A stretch of 64,000 nucleotides of DNA from Draconibacterium sediminis (GTDB lineage: Bacteria > Bacteroidota > Bacteroidia > Bacteroidales > Prolixibacteraceae), in the NCBI RefSeq assembly GCF_000949475.1, contig NZ_JRHC01000001.1, positions 2,294,001-2,358,000 of the forward strand. Direction: 5' to 3'. The stretch's first letter is position 1, and each line of letters begins with the position of its first letter. A program made the position numbers and the translations under genes. Shown here one piece after another: positions 37,431-45,055 of this stretch. Under the pieces are notes generated by a model. The model saw nothing but the letters and a program-made list of their open reading frames with translations. It had not been told where the DNA came from and made no database searches.

Positions 37431-38051
37431 ATGAAAGATCATACTTACATTATTTCTGGGTTAATTGGTTTTCTATTGACAGGGCTAAGCATACTCTATG
37501 GAAGGTACAAACTGAATCACAAATTAGTTCTTAAAAAGCCGCAATACCTTATTTGGTACTCTTTGTCCTATGGAATATTAGCAGGGATACTTTCATATTT
37601 TATATCAACCGGAAATCTTAAAATAAATGATTTTCAGCCTAGTGAAACACCATACCTTGTTGCAATATGTGTTGGTTTGACTATTAAATCTTTATCTAAA
37701 AGTTCTTTAATGAATTTTCCAATCGGGGACAAGAAAGTACCCATTGGACCGAAACTTGTTTTCGACTACTTAGACGATTTTTTATTGAAACGACTTAATG
37801 ACCATATTGATGAACAATTAGTTGTAGTAATTAAAAGAGTATCAAAAAAACTTAAATCTGGAAATAGAACTTTAAGAGTTCAAGATGAATTAATAAATGA
37901 AGTCACGCCGACAAATTTTACTGTGATTGAGAGGAGTAGCTATATGAAAGAAATTTCCTCTTTGAGAAAACCGTTTGACAAATGCCGGTATTTTGCAGAC
38001 AAGTTTGGGATTTGTAGATTAGAGATGCTTGAAAAGAATCTGGATGAATAA
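37431..38051 (+). CDS. Membrane protein of unknown function
   Basis: 206 residues, starting 3 bp after the winged-helix gene. Two or three membrane segments in the first 90 residues (HTYIISGLIGFLLTGLSILY, LIWYSLSYGILAGILSYF, TPYLVAICVGLTIKSLS), then a soluble basic part with PIGPKLVFDYLDDFLLKRLND. No family recognised. Followed by a GC-rich spacer of the type described at 38061-38100. Confidence 0.65.
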   Translation: MKDHTYIISGLIGFLLTGLSILYGRYKLNHKLVLKKPQYLIWYSLSYGILAGILSYFISTGNLKINDFQPSETPYLVAICVGLTIKSLSKSSLMNFPIGDKKVPIGPKLVFDYLDDFLLKRLNDHIDEQLVVVIKRVSKKLKSGNRTLRVQDELINEVTPTNFTVIERSSYMKEISSLRKPFDKCRYFADKFGICRLEMLEKNLDE

Positions 38052-38060
38052 AAATAAAAA

Positions 38061-38100
38061 CACTAGTTCCGCCACTACCACTCAAACCCCTTCGCGTGGT
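38061..38100. repeat. GC-rich spacer motif, copy 1
   Basis: CACTAGTTCCGCCACTACCA followed by CCCCTTCGCGTGGT, starting ten bases after the stop codon. Related in position, composition and wording to the spacers at 39237, 40163 and 40463. Confidence 0.45.
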
Positions 38101-38149
38101 TAAGAGATAATCAGTGCCGACTAAATAAAAATCAAAAACTCAAACCAAA

Positions 38150-39232
38150 ATGGCTGATAAGAAACTTTACAATTTAAGGCAAATTCAAATTTGGTGTGTT
38201 CTTGGATCACCATTTGTTGCCGGGATTCTTATTTCTCAGAATTACTCCAAATTTGGAGAAGGAAGAAAAAGCACACTTTGGATTTTTATTGGAACACTAT
38301 GGACGCTGGCATTATTTGGAATTGCAATGTTAATGCCCGATGGAACTACCAGAAGTGCAGGAATGCTTATTCCTTTACTAAATGGAGCGCTTATCCATCC
38401 AATTGTTGATCGGCTTCAGGGAGAAAGAATAAGAACCCACTTTGAGAATGATGGATGTAAAAGTTCAAATGGATTACCCATTGTATTATCCTTAATTCTT
38501 ATGGCATTAATACTAACGCCAACCATACTTCTCGACCGTATTTCAAATACAAATAACTATTTACGTGCTGATTTTAATGGTAATGGCGTTCTCTATTCGC
38601 ACAATACATCCGTTGAAGAAGTTGATAAACTTGGAAATATCTTGACCAGAGTTGAATATTTTAGTCCCGAAAACCCGGTCGAAGTAGTTTTTGAGGATTG
38701 CGATTCGGTGATTGAACTAAAACTGGTATCTGATAAAGACTATTTTAATAATTCGGAGTTTTTAAATGAGATACAATCCGTTTTTAAACATGTAAGTTTA
38801 TATGATTTTTCAAAACCAGTTGGATTCAATTTAATTGATAAATACCTTAAAAAGGAAAAAAGAATTCATCTTAGTCAAAGCGATAGTATTCAATACCTAA
38901 TGGAGTCGGTTCCTTTTGTCGATAACGAAAATTTCAGACTTTACTATGATATTATGATTCCTGAACCTGAAAGAGCAAAATTTCAGGATTTAATTCTACA
39001 ATTAGATAATCTTTTCCCGCATCAGTATCAATATAGTTTCATCTGTGAAGTTGCTGACAATTCATTCCTGCTTAATCTTTATATTCCGAAAACGGAGTGG
39101 AATAATCCAAAACTTATTTCAGAGGCAAAATTGCTTAAAACTGAATTAAACCAGGCGGACTTTAGCAAACCATTTAGAGTTAAATTATTTGAAAACTCTG
39201 AAACTAATTATGAAGAATTTGAAATTCAATAA
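38150..39232 (+). CDS. Membrane protein of unknown function
   Basis: 360 residues. Four hydrophobic segments in the first 135 residues (IWCVLGSPFVAGILI, LWIFIGTLWTLALFGIAML, GMLIPLLNGALIHPIV, PIVLSLILMALILTPTIL), then a soluble C-terminal domain of about 220 residues, probably extracytoplasmic, with repeated DFSKPVGFNL and DFSKPFRVKL phrases that point to an internal duplication (about 225-245 and 340-355). No family recognised. Confidence 0.65.
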   Translation: MADKKLYNLRQIQIWCVLGSPFVAGILISQNYSKFGEGRKSTLWIFIGTLWTLALFGIAMLMPDGTTRSAGMLIPLLNGALIHPIVDRLQGERIRTHFENDGCKSSNGLPIVLSLILMALILTPTILLDRISNTNNYLRADFNGNGVLYSHNTSVEEVDKLGNILTRVEYFSPENPVEVVFEDCDSVIELKLVSDKDYFNNSEFLNEIQSVFKHVSLYDFSKPVGFNLIDKYLKKEKRIHLSQSDSIQYLMESVPFVDNENFRLYYDIMIPEPERAKFQDLILQLDNLFPHQYQYSFICEVADNSFLLNLYIPKTEWNNPKLISEAKLLKTELNQADFSKPFRVKLFENSETNYEEFEIQ

Positions 39233-39236
39233 AAAA

Positions 39237-39270
39237 CACCGCTGCACCGCTACACCTCCGCTGGCGCGAA
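39237..39270. repeat. GC-rich spacer motif, copy 2
   Basis: CACCGCTGCACCGCTACACC followed by TCCGCTGGCGCGAA, beginning five bases after the stop codon. The remainder of the gap up to 39340 is AT-rich leader. Confidence 0.5.
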
Positions 39271-39340
39271 TTTGTAAACCATACTACTAAATATAAACCA
39301 ATAACATTCAATAACAACACTACTAATTTAAACTTACAAA

Positions 39341-39520
39341 ATGAAAACAAACATTACTATTTACATCGTAAGCCTTGTAATACTGATGGCAGGAATAATT
39401 TTAACTGTTGAGAATCCCGATTCAGGAAGAATGCAAATGATAGCCGGAGGGGTAACCTTTTTAGGACTTACACTGAATATCTTGGGTTTTACGTTGCGCA
39501 TCAGGCAAAAAAGAAATTGA
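39341..39520 (+). CDS. Small two-helix membrane protein
   Basis: 59 residues: helix 1 (5-23, ITIYIVSLVILMAGIILTV), short polar loop NPDSGRMQ, helix 2 (34-52, IAGGVTFLGLTLNILGFTL), basic end RIRQKRN. Clear ATG with an A-rich leader, and a stop 26 bp before the RDD gene. Looks like a real small protein, possibly an RDD-gene partner; function unknown. Confidence 0.6.
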   Translation: MKTNITIYIVSLVILMAGIILTVENPDSGRMQMIAGGVTFLGLTLNILGFTLRIRQKRN

Positions 39521-39546
39521 ACAAACGCTAACCGATAAACAAAACC

Positions 39547-40158
39547 ATGACCAGAGAAGAACGTCTTAAATTCTGCAAAATTTGCGAGAACAAACGAATG
39601 AGCTTGCAAGAGGGGCTTATTTGCATGATCAGCGGCAAAGTTGCCGATTTTGAAGAAAGCTGCCCACACTTTAAAGAAGATGCACGTGCCAAACAGGAAA
39701 TAGCCTCCCGCGACGAATATAACGTTTTGATAAAAGACTCTGCCGATACCGGCAAACGTTTTGCCAACCATATCCTGGATCGGATTTTTGCCTTTATCTT
39801 CATGTTGGTAGTATTTTTTACACTGGGAGTTGTAACAGAAATAGTAAGGCCGGGAGCTATAGACAGTATTGTCGACAATACCTTTTTGCTATACTGCATG
39901 GTTTTTCTGATCTATTACCTGTATTTTGTAATTTCTGAAGCTAGCACGGGCCGCACATTGGGCAAATTAATTACCGGCACAAAAGTAGTTACCATCGATG
40001 GAGAACAACCCGGTTTTGCTACCATTTTACTGCGGTCCATTTGCCGCTTTATTCCCTTCGAGGCTTTTTCATTCCTCACCGAATCGCAAACCGGCTGGCA
40101 CGACCGCTTATCAAAAACCCGTGTGATTGTGGTAAAAAAACAAAAAATTAAAACATAA
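39547..40158 (+). CDS. RDD-family membrane protein with N-terminal Cys-rich segment
   Basis: 203 residues. The N-terminal 45 residues carry four cysteines (KFCKICENK, LICMISG, ESCPHF), arranged like a small metal-binding motif. From residue 75 the RDD domain follows: NHILDRIFAFIFM (with Arg and Asp), two further helices, and GRTLGKLITGTKVVTIDGEQ, the family signature. RDD proteins are membrane proteins linked to Na+/H+ antiport in a few cases; function here unknown. Confidence 0.8.
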   Translation: MTREERLKFCKICENKRMSLQEGLICMISGKVADFEESCPHFKEDARAKQEIASRDEYNVLIKDSADTGKRFANHILDRIFAFIFMLVVFFTLGVVTEIVRPGAIDSIVDNTFLLYCMVFLIYYLYFVISEASTGRTLGKLITGTKVVTIDGEQPGFATILLRSICRFIPFEAFSFLTESQTGWHDRLSKTRVIVVKKQKIKT

Positions 40159-40162
40159 ATAC

Positions 40163-40204
40163 CACCGCTACCGCACCCCCGAAACTTCGGGGCATCGAGC
40201 AGTG
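40163..40204. repeat. GC-rich spacer motif, copy 3
   Basis: CACCGCTACCGCACCCCCGA followed by AACTTCGGGGCATCG. CCCCGAAACTTCGGGG is a palindromic hairpin. Starts four bases after the stop codon. Confidence 0.55.
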
Positions 40205-40238
40205 TTAATAAAAACCACTAATAACTAAATCAAATAAG

Positions 40239-40451
40239 ATGACCGACAAACAAGTAACAAAAGTAATTGGATTCATTTATTCTATCGGAGCAGTAATGGT
40301 GCTTGTGGGCGCATTTTTCAGACTTCAACATTATCCATACGGATTATCACTGTTGTTCCTGGGATTCATGTTTGGTGCAGTAAGCAGTGCTTTTGATATC
40401 TCCAGGTTAAAGAAGAAAATAAAACGATTGGAAAAACAACTACATCAATAA
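40239..40451 (+). CDS. Small GldL-like membrane protein
   Basis: 70 residues. VTKVIGFIYSIGAVMVLVGA and FRLQHYPYGLSLLFLGFMFG resemble the two N-terminal helices of GldL, the inner-membrane motor protein of type IX secretion, but the long cytoplasmic part is missing; a short coiled tail RLKKKIKRLEKQL ends it. It may be a GldL-derived orphan helix pair. Homology is suggested, function not. Confidence 0.65.
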   Translation: MTDKQVTKVIGFIYSIGAVMVLVGAFFRLQHYPYGLSLLFLGFMFGAVSSAFDISRLKKKIKRLEKQLHQ

Positions 40452-40462
40452 CTGGAGTAAAA

Positions 40463-40502
40463 CACCGCTGCCGCGCCCCCGAAACTTCGGCGCATCGCAT
40501 GG
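40463..40502. repeat. GC-rich spacer motif, copy 4
   Basis: CACCGCTGCCGCGCCCCCGA followed by AACTTCGGCGCATCGCATGG; closest to copy 3, sharing the CCCCCGAAACTTCGG hairpin and the GCATCG end. Confidence 0.55.
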
Positions 40503-40563
40503 TTTTTGCTCCGTCGATGCAGAATTGTAATTCACACGAATAAATAAACCCAAAAAGAAAATC

Positions 40564-40710
40564 ATGGAAGTACTAATTCCCGTACTCGTTATTGTAATCT
40601 CTGTTTTAGTTTTACGTGCTGTTGGCTCCTGGATGCTGCGGATAAATGATGTAATTGATCTGCAGAAAGAGATTTTGCAGGAGTTAAAAAAGATGAATAG
40701 TCCGAAGTAG
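40564..40710 (+). CDS. Very small single-helix membrane protein
   Basis: 48 residues: one helix (4-20, LIPVLVIVISVLVLRAV) and a charged helical tail (NDVIDLQKEILQELKKMN). ATG at 40564, TAG at 40708-40710. Same orientation and spacing style as the neighbours. Unknown; short length makes it less certain. Confidence 0.5.
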   Translation: MEVLIPVLVIVISVLVLRAVGSWMLRINDVIDLQKEILQELKKMNSPK

Positions 40711-40984
40711 GGTAGCAATTCGCTGCCCCGATTGAAACACCGGGACACCTCCTTTTGCAAAAGAAGGACGAGTCATAATCCCGTAGGGATTTGATTTTAG
40801 TAAGCCCGGATGAATGATCCGTCGGCAGACGGAGCGAGAAATCCGGGGGTAAAAGATAAACAGGTAAAGGCGCATCAGCCAAAGCCAATCAGGGCGGGGA
40901 AGATCTATGCGCCGCAATTAGCAAAGTTAAATCACCACCCCGTCAGCGAAAGCATATGAATCATCAAAGTTAAAATCTCACATC

Positions 40985-41035
40985 GCTGCCACCCCTCCTG
41001 GCAGGAGGGGAAATTAAATCAGAGGGGAGGTGGTG
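40985..41035. repeat. CCACCCCTCC/GGGGAGGTGG element, short copy
   Basis: CGCTGCCACCCCTCCTGGCA ... GAGGGGAGGTGGTG; longer relatives at 34194-34300, 35947-36053 and 44678-44816 contain an extra internal hairpin (CTCCTCC/GGAGGAG) and ACCGCTGATGTAGTGCAACG. The rest of the gap 40711-41167 shows no gene; it includes ATCCGTCGGCAGACGGA-like wording near 40819. Confidence 0.6.
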
Positions 41036-41167
41036 TTTTATTTTATCACCTCAATCGACCATAGTTCAAAACAGGATTTGCAAAAGCCCACAATTTACCA
41101 TAACTTGTATACTTATTAACCAAATACTATAAAACGTAACCTTTTTAATAACTAAAACCCACAAATT

Positions 41168-41659
41168 ATGGCAACCAAAACACCTACGGGGATTCCCGAG
41201 CCGGTAATTAACGAGGCTAGCCAGTTAATTACAAATGCACTTATCGTTTTAAAACCTTATTTAATTGCTTTAACGCCCCACGAGCGGCAGATCAGCGCCA
41301 AAATCAGCGATCGTTCCTATCCTTTTGTAGAAAAAACATGCGATTATACGCTTTTGGCCCCTGAGTATGTTCCTCAATACATGGATGCCGAAAAGCTGCG
41401 CACCGATCTGCAGGTTCACGACCAGCTGATTGAACTGCTGCGCATAAGCAAGCAGCTTACCAACGGACTAGATGATTCGGCATTAAAAACCGGTGGCGAT
41501 AGTTTCACCAATGCCCTGAATTATTACAACTCGGTTCGGCAGGCATCGCGCATTAATGTGCCCGGAGCCAAAAGCATTTACGAAGATTTGAAAAAACGTT
41601 TTATCCGAAGCAATTACGCTAAGGATTCAGGGCAAAATGAACAGCCGGAAGAAGATTGA
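41168..41659 (+). CDS. Unknown protein, paralogue of the gene at 42230
   Basis: 163 residues, soluble and mainly helical, no signal peptide. It aligns along its whole length with the protein at 42230-42718: LKPYLIALTPHER, PFVEKTCDYTLLAPEYVPQYMD, VHDQL, YYNSV and PGAKSIYEDLKKRF all have close matches. I do not recognise a named family, but the pair looks like a Bacteroidota-specific four-helix protein. The two paralogues are separated by the 21-bp tandem array. Confidence 0.75.
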   Translation: MATKTPTGIPEPVINEASQLITNALIVLKPYLIALTPHERQISAKISDRSYPFVEKTCDYTLLAPEYVPQYMDAEKLRTDLQVHDQLIELLRISKQLTNGLDDSALKTGGDSFTNALNYYNSVRQASRINVPGAKSIYEDLKKRFIRSNYAKDSGQNEQPEED

Positions 41660-41790
41660 TTCATTCTTTATATAACAGGATTATTTATTTTTAAGGGAGC
41701 ATCCATTGTGGTGTTCCCTTTTCTTTTGCTCAAAAACAAAAGATACGGAGTAGCTAACACCCTTTTTGTGCAACAAAAGTACTGTTACTA

Positions 41791-42063
41791 CCTTCTGAAG
41801 CACAAATTCCGCCTTCGGAAGCCGAATTGACACCTTCAGAAGCTCAAGCTTCAGCTTCGGAAGCCGAAATTCTACCTTCGGAAGCTCAACGTCCGGCTTC
41901 GGAAGCTCAACGTTCAGCTTAAAAAGCTCAAACGACACCTTCAGAAGCTCAAGTTTTAACATTTGAACGCGGAGCTTCAGCTTCAGAAGCCCGAACGATA
42001 CCTTCGGAAGCCCAAAGAGTACCTTCGGAAGGTAGAGCGACACCTTCGGAAGTACCCCCTTAA
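41791..42063. repeat. 21-bp tandem repeat, 13 units
   Basis: Thirteen units of exactly 21 bp, consensus (C/G)CTTCGGAAGCTCAACGNNN. Each begins with a near-palindrome CCTTCGGAAGC. Units 7 and 9 are the most worn. Read on the plus strand it would give a (P/A)SEAxxx peptide repeat but has an in-frame stop in unit 7 and no start codon; the minus strand is open but gives an implausible Leu/Lys/Val-rich peptide. I take it as non-coding. 21 is three times 7, the period of the other arrays. Confidence 0.8.
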
Positions 42064-42229
42064 ATTCTCGAAAGGGCTTGAGGTGGATTTGTTTATGTGC
42101 TGTGTATCAGTGATATGTCGCAAAGCATAAAAATTACACACTACGTGTTTTGGCAGAAAGGAAAGTGGTGTTGTAAATTCGGTTCAGTGTTAAACAATAA
42201 TAATTTTTAATCTATTAAAACACACAAAA

Positions 42230-42718
42230 ATGGATAACAAAATCAATTTTACCATTCCGGCCGAAACAGTTACACTGGTTAACGAATCACTGGCAACGAT
42301 TTCCACGGCCCTGAAACCTTACCTGATTGCCTTGTCGCCCGATGAGCGCCGCGAACTCCCCAAAATGAGTGACAAAACCCAGCCTTTTGTTGATAAAGCG
42401 CTCGATTACCTGAGCCGTGCGCCGGAATTTGCACCTCCGTATATGGATGTTGACGGTATGCGGAACGATATGACGGTACATAACCAGCTGATGCCGCTGT
42501 TGCGCCAGGTACGTATGTTGTCGGATAACCTCGACGATACCACCATGGAAGCCGGTGCCGAAAGTTATATGGCCGCACTGATGTATTACAATTCGGTGAA
42601 AATGGCGGCTAAAATGGATATCCCGGGAGCCAAATCGATATACGACGACCTGAGTAAACGTTTTGAAAAAACAACTACGGGAAGCGAAGAAACACCAGTA
42701 GAAACAGAAACAAGATAA
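42230..42718 (+). CDS. Unknown protein, paralogue of the gene at 41168
   Basis: 162 residues, helical and soluble. Shared blocks with its neighbour: LKPYLIALSPDERRELPKMS, PFVDKALDYLSRAPEFAPPY, VHNQLMPLLRQVRML, YYNSVKMAAKMDIPGAKSIY. The C-terminal tail is acidic and Thr-rich. Tandem duplication is clear. A terminator follows at 42770. Confidence 0.75.
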   Translation: MDNKINFTIPAETVTLVNESLATISTALKPYLIALSPDERRELPKMSDKTQPFVDKALDYLSRAPEFAPPYMDVDGMRNDMTVHNQLMPLLRQVRMLSDNLDDTTMEAGAESYMAALMYYNSVKMAAKMDIPGAKSIYDDLSKRFEKTTTGSEETPVETETR

Positions 42719-42769
42719 TATTCCCGGGTATGTGAGCGGGGCGGTTGTTAATTTTTTCGGTAGATCAGA

Positions 42770-42800
42770 AGATGCATCGGTAACGGTGCATCTTTTTTTG
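42770..42800 (+). terminator. Terminator after the paralogue pair
   Basis: AGATGCATCG (42770-42779) and CGGTGCATCT (42784-42793), one wobble, 4-nt loop, T run. Confidence 0.8.
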
Positions 42801-42820
42801 TGCCCTTTTAGATTGCTAAT

Positions 42821-42946
42821 GACCAATGACCAATGACCAGTGACCAATGACCAGTGACCAATGACCAATGTCCAGTGCCCAGTGACCAGTGACTAATGAC
42901 CAGTGACCAATGACCAATGTCCAATGACCAATGTCCAATGTCCAGT
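42821..42946. repeat. Heptamer array GACCA(A/G)T, 18 units
   Basis: Eighteen consecutive 7-bp units with no slip: GACCAAT and GACCAGT mixed with GTCCAAT, GTCCAGT, GCCCAGT and GACTAAT. Variation is limited to positions 2, 4 and 6 of the unit. It is the cleanest array of the window and lies between the terminator and the leader of the next gene. It is continuous with CACCTTCGCTCAACTTTTTCC-type wording seen elsewhere. Confidence 0.85.
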
Positions 42947-43065
42947 TCCACCTTCGCTCAACTTTTTCCTTGATTCATCCATCAATTCTTTCACAAATCC
43001 TTTTATTCCATTCAAACAATTCCTATTTTGAAGGGGTTAATAGCAATGAATCACACCTGCAAATT

Positions 43066-44040
43066 ATGAAAACAAATTACACCCTGCTTATTGGCCTCAT
43101 CGTTTTGGTACTCACCAACTGTACTAATCCAAAACAAACGCAAGATAAAGCTGTGCCCGAATCCGCTGAAAAGCCTACCCTTTACGGTAACTACGTAAAC
43201 GATACTTATGCCATACGCCACGAGGGATACGACTGGGTGGCGGTAAGGGTAAAAGAAGGTGCTGATAATTCCATTTATGTATCGGTGCGTTCGCGTGCCG
43301 ATAAAAATAACCCAACCTGCTCGTTTGATGCACGGGCTTTTAAAACCGATGATAACACCTATGAATCGGTGAACGAGGGCAAGGCTATCGTTTACTCCTT
43401 TTCCAACGATTCGTTAACCATTTCCACTAAAAACGAGGCCGACGAAAACATGCTTTACTTCTTTTGCTCAGGTGGAGCCACATTTGCCGGAAGCTACACA
43501 AAAATTGATGAGCCGCTCGATACCAACCAGGTTGATAAAACATCGTTTATTAAGGTTTTACGTTTACAGGATGTTGGTTTTACGGTTTCCTCTATCCGAA
43601 ATAACAAGGCAAACACCTTTACTGTAAGCACTTTTGGCCTGCCACACGACTACAACGAAACCTTCGAAATTACAGGTTCGCGGGTAACAGATGCCGAGGT
43701 GGAAGACCTGAATGCCGACGGATCGCCCGAATTATTTGTGTATACCCAATCGGATGGCAGCGGGAGTTACGGCAATGTGTATGCTTTTTCGGTGAATAAT
43801 TTAAAGTCGATGAGCCAGGTGAATTTTCCACCGGTAGCCGAAAACACCGAGCTAAACAAAGGTTATATGGGGCACGATGCGTTTGCCGTGGTTGAGAACC
43901 GCCTGGTGCAACGTTTTCCGGTATATAACGATGGCGACAGCAACGCCAATTCAACCGGAGGTACACGGCAAATAAGTTACAAACTTACCGAAGGCGAAGC
44001 CATGCGCCAGCTGAAAGTTGATAGGGTTAGTGAGTACTGA
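43066..44040 (+). CDS. Lipoprotein with C-terminal PliI-like lysozyme-inhibitor domain
   Basis: 324 residues from ATG 43066; a longer frame reading through the heptamer tail is not believable. Lipobox VLTNC near residue 19. Residues 30-150 form a beta-rich domain of unknown type (YGNYVNDTYAIRHEGYDWVA). From about 165 on, DVGFTVSSIRNN, EVEDLNADGSPELFVYTQSD, NKGYMGHDAFAVVENRLVQR and GDSNANSTGGTRQISYKLTE closely follow the PliI family, periplasmic inhibitors of invertebrate-type lysozyme known from Aeromonas. The expected role is protection of the wall against host lysozyme. Recognition is from memory of the family. Confidence 0.7.
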   Translation: MKTNYTLLIGLIVLVLTNCTNPKQTQDKAVPESAEKPTLYGNYVNDTYAIRHEGYDWVAVRVKEGADNSIYVSVRSRADKNNPTCSFDARAFKTDDNTYESVNEGKAIVYSFSNDSLTISTKNEADENMLYFFCSGGATFAGSYTKIDEPLDTNQVDKTSFIKVLRLQDVGFTVSSIRNNKANTFTVSTFGLPHDYNETFEITGSRVTDAEVEDLNADGSPELFVYTQSDGSGSYGNVYAFSVNNLKSMSQVNFPPVAENTELNKGYMGHDAFAVVENRLVQRFPVYNDGDSNANSTGGTRQISYKLTEGEAMRQLKVDRVSEY

Positions 44041-44041
44041 A

Positions 44042-44113
44042 TTAGTTATTGAGTGAATAAGTTATTGAGTGAATGAGTGAATGAGTTATTGAGTGAATTA
44101 GTTATTGAGTGAA
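44042..44113. repeat. Octamer array, 9 units, abutting a stop codon
   Basis: TTAGTTAT, TGAGTGAA, TAAGTTAT, TGAGTGAA (twice), TGAGTTAT, TGAGTGAA, TTAGTTAT, TGAGTGAA: strict 8-bp phase starting one base after the TGA of the preceding gene. The last codons of that gene (GTTAGTGAGTACTGA) resemble the unit, which may show how the array arose. Confidence 0.75.
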
Positions 44114-44285
44114 TGCGGAAAAGTTTTGTGCTACCCGGTAACTGCTTCCCAATCTTCAGCACTTAAATTGTATGACGGAGTGTGGGGCTTGAATTTTAAA
44201 TTGCAAAATGCTAAACAGTTATATGGCCAAGCGCCCACCAACTGTAGCTTACAGCCGGCAACTGGTAGCTTCCTTTATCCTTTGA

Positions 44286-44412
44286 TGCACCGTGGCTTTA
44301 GCCCGGTGTAATTTTGCGACAACAAGAACGGCTTTAGCCATTAATTTTCTCATTAAAGGCTAAAGCCTAAAATGCTATTTACTCCTAAATCACCGCCCTG
44401 AAGGACGGTGCA
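44286..44412. repeat. REP-like element with GCACCG termini, copy 3
   Basis: Same layout as 32975-33100: TGCACCGTGG start, AGAACGGCTTTAGCC/GGCTAAAGCCT stem, CACCGCCCTGAAGGACGGTG end. It is followed, as after copy 2, by a CTGTCAGCA(C/T)GCGAATCC segment and a block like the large direct repeat. Confidence 0.75.
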
Positions 44413-45055
44413 AAAAAATCTGTCAGCATGCGAATCCTTACGAGGAATAGATTGCTTCTCCGCCAGCTGGCGGATCGCAATGACATTGTTTGTTGGGGGT
44501 ACCCGGCAGCGGACAATGACTTATTCATCCCGGCATGATTTATTTTCTGTCCGCTGCCCTGACATTATACTATCGCGTCATTGCGATACCGATGAGTTTT
44601 TACGAATCGGGAGAAGCAATCTCGCAACCACCCCGTCAGCGAAAGCATATGGATCATCAAAGTTAAAATCTCATATCGCTGCCACCCCTCCTGCCAGGAG
44701 GGGAAACGTTCGTGGTAAGTTTTTTCTCTTAACAATAAAATGAAATGCATTAGTTTCTCCTCCTGTGAGGAGGAGTACCGCTGATGTAGTGCAACGGAGT
44801 CAGTGGGGAGGTGGTGTTTGAGATTGCTTCAGTCGTTCCTCCTTCGCAATGACGATATTCGTTTAAAAAGGCCGGCAGCGGACAAAATTATATCTTTCCG
44901 GCATGATTCTCTACTGTCCGCTGCACTGCTCCTGTATATACCGCGTCATTGCGATGCCGATGAGTTTTACGAATCGGGAGAAGCAATCTCTCGCAGCCGG
45001 CAACCAGCGGTGCGCAGCCGTAATTCATCCTTCATCTTTAATCGATAATCCTTAC
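44413..45055. repeat. Gene-free mosaic of repeat families
   Basis: Holds a partial relative of the large direct repeat. In order: CGAATCC...GATTGCTTCTCCGCC, GCAGCGGACA stem-loop (44505-44558), GTCATTGCGATACC...GAAGCAATCTC (44578-44625), CCACCCCTCC/GGGGAGGTGG element (44678-44816), TCGTTCCTCCTTCGCAATGAC, a second GCAGCGGACA stem-loop (44874-44924) and a second GCGATGCC...GAAGCAATCTC (44945-44993). No gene supported. Confidence 0.7.

Noticed and set aside
36356-40710. Classical integron
   Set aside because: No IntI-type recombinase and no canonical attC core pair at each spacer; kept only as a cassette-like hypothesis.
41681-42043. Minus-strand open frame of 120 codons through the 21-bp array
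   Set aside because: The Leu/Lys/Val-rich repeat peptide follows simply from the repeat DNA; no leader or homology, and the other strand reads equally well.
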